Under the pieces are notes generated by a model that was given only the letters and a program-made list of their open reading frames with translations, did no database searches and was not told where the DNA came from. From NCBI GenBank assembly GCA_964557125.1, contig CAZKYX010000015.1, forward strand, positions 1 through 27,323: a DNA stretch of 27,323 nt, in the 5' to 3' direction. The position numbers were made by a program, and so were the translations under genes. Below are positions 23,777 to 27,323 of the stretch, in pieces. This DNA comes from CAZKYX01 sp964557125 (GTDB lineage: Bacteria > Patescibacteriota > Microgenomatia > Levybacterales > GWA1-39-11). Each line of letters opens with the position of its first letter. The first letter of the stretch is position 1.

Positions 23777-24658
23777 TTAACTTGTCTTTTCAAAGACGCG
23801 CAATTTTGCGCTCCTTGCTCTTTTATTTGCATTTAGTTCGTCAAAGCTTGCTGTAACAGGTCGTTTTGTTATTACCCTCCCTTTACTTTCTCTTTCCATT
23901 TTTGAAAAAAGTTGCTTTGCAATCCTATCCTCAAGTGAGTGAAACGATATGACTACAATTCTTCCACCAACCTTCAACACGTCAACTGCATCTTGTAAGC
24001 CTTTCTTCTCAGAACCCAGCTCATCATTAACCTCAATTCTTATTGCCTGAAACACCCGAGTTGCAGGATGAATTGGTTCGCTTTTGTGCGGAATAGTTTG
24101 TATTAACTCACTCAGTTCTTTGGTCGTTGCTATCGGAACCTTTCTTCTTGCATCATGTATTGCCTCGGCTATTTGTCGTGCATTCGCCTCTTCTCCATAT
24201 AGATAAAATATTTCCTGAAGCTTATCTTTTGAGTAAGAATTAACCACATGATAAGCACTTAACTCTTGCTGTCTATCCATCCTCATGTCAAGCCGAGCTT
24301 CTCCTTTTAAGCTAAAGCCCCTCTCTCCTTCATCCAGCTGATAGCTTGATACACCCAAGTCAAAAAGAACTCCGGACACATCTAAAAATTTGTTCTCTTG
24401 AGCGATTCTTTTTATATCTAAAAAATTACCCTGAGCAACAATTAAGCGTTTCGTCTCGATGTGTTCTTTTTGATTCTCACAAACAAAGTCAAGTGCATCA
24501 CTATCCTTGTCAATTCCAAGCACCAAACCACCTCTTTTTATTATCTCTGCGGCATGTCCGGCCCCACCCAATGTTGCGTCAATGTATTTTTCCCCATCCT
24601 TAACGTTAAGTGCCTCAATAGCTTCATTTAGTAAAACTGATGTATGCTTAAATGTCAT
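23777..24658 (-). CDS. rsmH: 16S rRNA (cytosine-N4)-methyltransferase RsmH (MraW)
   Basis: The 293-aa AdoMet-dependent enzyme methylates N4 of C1402 (E. coli numbering) in 16S rRNA. It starts FKHTSVLLNEAIEAL, followed by the AdoMet-binding motif YIDATLGGAGHA and LGIDKDSDAL. FDLGVSSYQLDEGERGFSL, VFQAIRIEVNDEL, ISFHSLEDRI and RSAKLRVFE at the end are characteristic. Length is close to the usual 300-315. It is the second gene of the operon, 2 bp after mraZ. Confidence 0.97.
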   Translation of the reverse strand: MTFKHTSVLLNEAIEALNVKDGEKYIDATLGGAGHAAEIIKRGGLVLGIDKDSDALDFVCENQKEHIETKRLIVAQGNFLDIKRIAQENKFLDVSGVLFDLGVSSYQLDEGERGFSLKGEARLDMRMDRQQELSAYHVVNSYSKDKLQEIFYLYGEEANARQIAEAIHDARRKVPIATTKELSELIQTIPHKSEPIHPATRVFQAIRIEVNDELGSEKKGLQDAVDVLKVGGRIVVISFHSLEDRIAKQLFSKMERESKGRVITKRPVTASFDELNANKRARSAKLRVFEKTS

Positions 24659-24660
24659 AA

Positions 24661-25113
24661 TTATTTTGTAACTCCGCCTTTCACTATTTCCTCGTAAAGT
24701 CTTCTTGCTGTTTGCTTAATTTGTAATTCCCGTATCTTCCCGTAATTGCTCCACTGCTCCTCATCCCATAGCTCAATTCGTTCCTTTACCCCCACAAAAA
24801 CAGTTTTTCTCTTAATTCCGGCGTAATCTTTTAAATGTTTTGGTATAACAAACCTATTTTGACCGTCAAGCTCGACCTCTGCAGCGTTTGAGTAAAAGAA
24901 TCGTTCCAAATCTCGTACCTCAGGTAGTAATTCTGAGGAGTTAGCGATTAAATTGTCTAGAACTTCACTTCCCTTCTCCAATGGCACGACCATAAGTGAA
25001 TTGTCAAACCAAAATGTTATGAGTAATTTCTTGCCAACACTTTTTCGAAATAAGGTTGGAAAGGTGATCTGGTTTTTTAAAGTGCATTGAGATGGGTAAA
25101 AGCCAAGATACAT
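24661..25113 (-). CDS. mraZ: Transcriptional regulator MraZ
   Basis: The 150-aa protein has two SpoVT-AbrB-like DNA-binding repeats. The first contains SQCTLKNQITFPTLFRKSVG (8-27) and the second ELDGQNRFVIPKHLKDYAGI, each with the family's basic-plus-Pro pattern. MraZ forms a ring and in other bacteria binds short direct repeats upstream of its own gene to control the dcw operon. It is the first gene here, and candidate repeat sites with a 10-bp period lie about 60 bp before its start. The first motif is less conserved than usual. Confidence 0.93.
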   Translation of the reverse strand: MYLGFYPSQCTLKNQITFPTLFRKSVGKKLLITFWFDNSLMVVPLEKGSEVLDNLIANSSELLPEVRDLERFFYSNAAEVELDGQNRFVIPKHLKDYAGIKRKTVFVGVKERIELWDEEQWSNYGKIRELQIKQTARRLYEEIVKGGVTK

Positions 25114-25169
25114 GTGAATATTATATCCAATGTCTGCTTCAAATACTATATCTTTCTATATAATACAAA

Positions 25170-25186
25170 CTACTTTCCGCTACTTT
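25170..25186. promoter_or_regulatory. Candidate MraZ box: CTACTTT direct repeats with 10-bp period
   Basis: CTACTTT occurs at 25170-25176 and 25180-25186; on the coding strand of mraZ this is AAAGTAG-CGG-AAAGTAG. It lies between the predicted promoter and the mraZ start. Known MraZ sites are short direct repeats spaced one helical turn apart, but usually of the form TGGG or GTGG, so the assignment is by position and spacing only. Confidence 0.4.
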
Positions 25187-25201
25187 TTAACGTACTATAT
25201 A

Positions 25202-25230
25202 GTTATAGATAACTTTTCACGGAATGTCAA
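25202..25230 (-). promoter_or_regulatory. dcw operon promoter upstream of mraZ
   Basis: On the - strand a perfect -35 TTGACA (25230-25225) and a -10 TATAAC (25207-25202) are separated by exactly 17 bp. This is the best promoter match in the window. It leaves a leader of about 80 nt before the mraZ ATG at 25113. One arm of a long inverted repeat overlaps the last base of the -35 box and most of the spacer. Confidence 0.7.
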
Positions 25231-25295
25231 GGATGAAATAGGAAGAAAAATTAGAAAATTTGAGGCTAAAAATCCACAAATCGATTCCGTGAAAA
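25214..25295. repeat. 12-bp inverted repeat around the dcw promoter
   Basis: TTTTCACGGAAT (25214-25225) and ATTCCGTGAAAA (25284-25295) are exact reverse complements, 58 bp apart. The first arm lies inside the mraZ promoter; the second lies between it and the divergent gene at 25338. Arms this far apart suggest two operator half-sites rather than an RNA hairpin. Confidence 0.75.
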
Positions 25296-25337
25296 CATAG
25301 AAAAGTCGGTTTATGGATTAAGTGCTGCAATCCAGCT

Positions 25338-25928
25338 ATGACTGAGCGGGATAATTCTGATTTTGATTTCTTCGCATGGAGGGACAGAATGCGCATGTAT
25401 GCTGAGGACAGGGTTCCAACAGACGTAAAAATTCAAATTGCTCATAATGTTATTAGAACTCAAATGCCCAACAGCACGCCTGAGGACGCTACCTTATACT
25501 TTGACCCCGAATTCCAACCTAATGCTCAAGAGCTTGACAAGAGCATTCGCTATGGGCAAATAGAAAATGAGTTAAGAATGTTGTTTGATGGAACAATCAA
25601 GCAAGAAGAGTGGGAACGACGCGCCAAAAAACACCACGAGGGCATCATGCCGATACTGATTCAGAACTTTACATCTGATGAAATTACTGATTTCCTCATG
25701 GGAATACAAGCTGAAGACATCACGTTGGATACGAGTGCAGCAATATGGATTGTTGGAGGTGAAAGCTTATGGGGAAGAAGAATTAGAAATGCCTACATTC
25801 CAAGCATTGTAAGCTTATTAAGCGTAGATCCTAATACTGGCAACTATGAGGATATTTCACATAATTTGTTTGATAACAACTTAGATGCAGTTGATGCTTT
25901 GAAAAAACTTTTAGGAAATGGGCAATAA
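25338..25928 (+). CDS. Hypothetical protein, 196 aa
   Basis: No family is recognised. The protein is acidic and soluble, with no signal peptide or transmembrane helix. It is largely helical by composition (ELDKSIRYGQIENELRMLF, KQEEWERRAKKHHEGIMPIL), with a middle hydrophobic segment SAAIWIVGGESLWGRRI. It is transcribed away from mraZ across the shared control region, so its expression may be linked to the dcw promoter. Its stop touches the stop of the next, convergent gene with no base between. Confidence 0.6.
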   Translation: MTERDNSDFDFFAWRDRMRMYAEDRVPTDVKIQIAHNVIRTQMPNSTPEDATLYFDPEFQPNAQELDKSIRYGQIENELRMLFDGTIKQEEWERRAKKHHEGIMPILIQNFTSDEITDFLMGIQAEDITLDTSAAIWIVGGESLWGRRIRNAYIPSIVSLLSVDPNTGNYEDISHNLFDNNLDAVDALKKLLGNGQ

Positions 25929-26402
25929 CTATTCGAGGGAAAGATTTTGCTCAACTACACCAGTTTCACCAGTTTTTAGATTGAGTCTGATAATAAATTT
26001 CACCTGCGTAACACCTTTGTCAAAACGGCAAACATTGGCAGAGCACGTTCCTATGGTAATTTTTCTTGAAATTTCCTTCTCGCCGCTCTTTACCTCTGCA
26101 GAACCAATCGCTCCTCTTGGCACCGTCTCTCCATCAACTGTGGCATCATAATTCATCTCATACTCCAAAGAGTCAAACTTAGTAAGGTCTGATATCTTCA
26201 TCATTACTTCTTGATTGTTAGCGGTTGGCTCAAGACTCAGTCCGATGTCCTCTGGTTTTAAGGATACGCTTTGCTCCTCAGTCGTAATCTCAGGACCCGT
26301 ACCTTCCTGTGCTGCCTTCTTCTTTGTTACAAAGAAAATGCCTACTGCAATGATAACTACCAATACTACAGCGCCAATAATGAGAAGTTGTTTATTTTTC
26401 AT
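25929..26402 (-). CDS. Membrane-anchored extracytoplasmic hypothetical protein
   Basis: The 157-aa protein has an N-terminal signal-anchor helix (about 5-25, rich in Val and Ile) followed by KKK, an acidic low-complexity linker (EGTGPEITTEEQS) and a C-terminal beta-rich domain of about 100 residues outside the membrane. That domain has a CSANVC pair of cysteines near its end that could form a disulfide. No family is recognised. A good promoter lies just upstream. It converges on the 25338 gene with touching stop codons. Confidence 0.65.
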   Translation of the reverse strand: MKNKQLLIIGAVVLVVIIAVGIFFVTKKKAAQEGTGPEITTEEQSVSLKPEDIGLSLEPTANNQEVMMKISDLTKFDSLEYEMNYDATVDGETVPRGAIGSAEVKSGEKEISRKITIGTCSANVCRFDKGVTQVKFIIRLNLKTGETGVVEQNLSLE

Positions 26403-26422
26403 GCAGAAAATCTATCTCTTCA

Positions 26423-26452
26423 ATTCTAACCACATCAAAATCTTCAAGTCAA
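26423..26452 (-). promoter_or_regulatory. Promoter of the membrane-anchored hypothetical gene
   Basis: TTGACT (26452-26447) and TAGAAT (26428-26423) are 18 bp apart on the - strand, each matching five of six consensus bases. The ATG follows at 26402. Confidence 0.5.
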
Positions 26453-26518
26453 TACACCAATACGTAATCCCTATCAACACACAGCAATTAAATTATTTAT
26501 TTAAAATATATTTGAACT

Positions 26519-26599
26519 TCACACTCCCGATGTGTGATTTTATGACTTTGAATCTAAGTCACTTTTCTCTAGCCTCTCACACTCCCGATGTGTGATTTT
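26519..26599 (+). repeat. REP-like hairpin doublet C, upstream of the RAYT gene
   Basis: Two perfect copies of TCACACTCCCGATGTGTGA plus TTTT lie at 26519-26541 and 26577-26599, in direct orientation, again 58 bp apart. The first is preceded by TTTGAACT and the second by CTAGCCTC, the same flanks as in doublets A and B. The doublet ends 22 bp before the transposase ATG. Its spacer has an extra small inverted repeat, TGACTT/AAGTCA. Confidence 0.9.
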
Positions 26600-26621
26600 G
26601 GCAGTATGATAGGATGATATT

Positions 26622-27299
26622 ATGCCGATAAGACAAACGGTGTTTGCGCAAAACGAATACTACCATATATATAATCGAGGGGTTAACAAGCGTAAAATTT
26701 TCCTCTCTCCACAGCATTATAGACGCGCAGTGGAGACGCTTCAGTTTTATTTATTCACAAATCACAAAATTCGTTTTTCATACTATTCACGACTAGGAAA
26801 TGAGGCCAAACAGAAGTATTTTAACGATCTTTCTGACACGAATATTTCTCTTTTATCATATGTACTTATGCCTAATCACTTTCACCTATTAGTTACTCAG
26901 ACTGGTGAGAATGGTATATCAAATTACCTGAGACTCTTTGAAAATAGCTATACTCGCTACTTTAATACAGCAACAAAACGCATAGGACCGCTACTTCAGG
27001 GTGCCTTTAAGGCGGTAAGAATTGAAACAAACGATCAATTACTACATATAACTCGCTACATACATTTGAATCCATACTCATCAAATGTGGTTAGCTCTAT
27101 GGAAGAGCTTGAAAAATATCCATGGTCTTCGTATCGGAGCTATCTAGAGGAAGACAAAAACCACCTTATTGATACAGATATAATATCTAGTCAATTTCAA
27201 AATCTTTCGTATAAAAACTTCGTATCAGAACAAGGCGAATACCAAAGAGAGCTGGATGAAATCAAGCATCTTACTTTCGAGAATGATTTTTCATTTTGA
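26622..27299 (+). CDS. REP-associated tyrosine transposase (RAYT, Y1/IS200-like HUH)
   Basis: The 225-aa single-strand DNA transposase has the HUH metal motif in MPNHFHLLV (83-91, His86 and His88), a candidate catalytic tyrosine in NSYTRYFN (108-115; Tyr110 or Tyr113) and the downstream RAYT sequence GPLLQGAFKAVRIE (122-135) with YIHLNPY (146-152). IS200/IS605 TnpA proteins are about 150 aa; the longer form with a C-terminal extension fits RAYTs. An AGGA ribosome site lies 7 nt before the ATG. It is flanked by the same hairpin repeat on both sides, and its TGA lies in the TTTTGAAC that precedes the downstream copy. It probably acts on these repeats, cutting hairpin-marked single strands. Confidence 0.88.
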   Translation: MPIRQTVFAQNEYYHIYNRGVNKRKIFLSPQHYRRAVETLQFYLFTNHKIRFSYYSRLGNEAKQKYFNDLSDTNISLLSYVLMPNHFHLLVTQTGENGISNYLRLFENSYTRYFNTATKRIGPLLQGAFKAVRIETNDQLLHITRYIHLNPYSSNVVSSMEELEKYPWSSYRSYLEEDKNHLIDTDIISSQFQNLSYKNFVSEQGEYQRELDEIKHLTFENDFSF

Positions 27300-27302
27300 A
27301 CT

Positions 27303-27323
27303 TCACACTCCCGATGTGTGATT
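27303..27323 (+). repeat. REP-like hairpin after the RAYT gene (cut by window end)
   Basis: TCACACTCCCGATGTGTGA followed by TT, the same orientation and the same TTGAACT flank as doublet C. It starts 4 bp after the transposase stop. The window ends inside it, so a second partner copy may follow about 58 bp on. Confidence 0.85.

Noticed and set aside
25284..25307. The second inverted-repeat arm as a + strand promoter for the 25338 gene
   Set aside because: At the spacing used by the mraZ promoter, the flanking hexamers (AATCGA and AAAGTC) do not resemble -35 or -10 boxes.
26519..26599. Hairpins followed by TTTT as ordinary transcription terminators
   Set aside because: The stem is only 6-7 bp with moderate GC, copies come in fixed 58-bp pairs in one orientation, and they lie upstream of genes as well as downstream. 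Weak termination is possible but does not explain the pattern.

Overview
The window looks like part of a genome from a Patescibacteria/CPR bacterium, most likely of the Microgenomates type. It is AT-rich and densely packed. Many genes overlap by 1-8 bp, and TGA is used as a normal stop, for example at the ends of ftsW, murG and murC. The division and cell-wall proteins are recognisable but compact or divergent: MurE lacks its N-terminal domain, FtsQ is very short, GlmU is split in two, and the MraY His cluster is altered. The lineage is inferred from these traits; no 16S or tRNA gene was seen.

Region 1 (1-6602) is an accessory block for the envelope. It holds a GT39-like membrane glycosyltransferase and a polyprenyl-phosphate GT2 glycosyltransferase on the + strand. 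Converging on them, on the - strand, are a membrane-anchored polysaccharide deacetylase, a PD-(D/E)XK nuclease with a Cas4/AddB-like cysteine pattern, and a PlsC-like acyltransferase. After these come a small DUF4258-like protein and an acyltransferase-3 membrane protein on the + strand.

Region 2 (6603-10067) is variable. It contains a small gene broken by two homopolymer frameshifts, a hypothetical gene, a YgjP-like metalloprotease, a very AT-rich GT39-like membrane protein, and two doublets of a short hairpin repeat.

Region 3 (10070-25113) is one long - strand dcw operon. In transcription order it reads mraZ, rsmH, ftsL-like, ftsI, murE, murC, murA, glmU N-terminal half, glmU C-terminal (LbH) half, mraY, ftsW, murG, short ftsQ, ftsA, ftsZ. 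Most junctions overlap or nearly touch, which implies translational coupling. The operon joins UDP-GlcNAc supply (GlmU), the first committed step (MurA), stem-peptide ligases (MurC, MurE), lipid I and II synthesis (MraY, MurG), septal polymerisation (FtsW, FtsI) and the Z-ring (FtsA, FtsZ). murB, murD, murF and ddl are not in the cluster. A strong promoter with overlapping inverted-repeat and direct-repeat elements lies just upstream of mraZ.

Region 4 (25114-27323) carries the operon control region, two convergent genes of unknown function that touch end to end, and a RAYT-type (REP-associated, IS200-like) HUH tyrosine transposase. This last gene is flanked on both sides by the same hairpin repeat found in doublets at 7.5 kb and 8.4 kb. 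The RAYT plus its dispersed hairpin doublets, built like the left and right ends of IS200/IS605 elements, is the most unusual system in the window.
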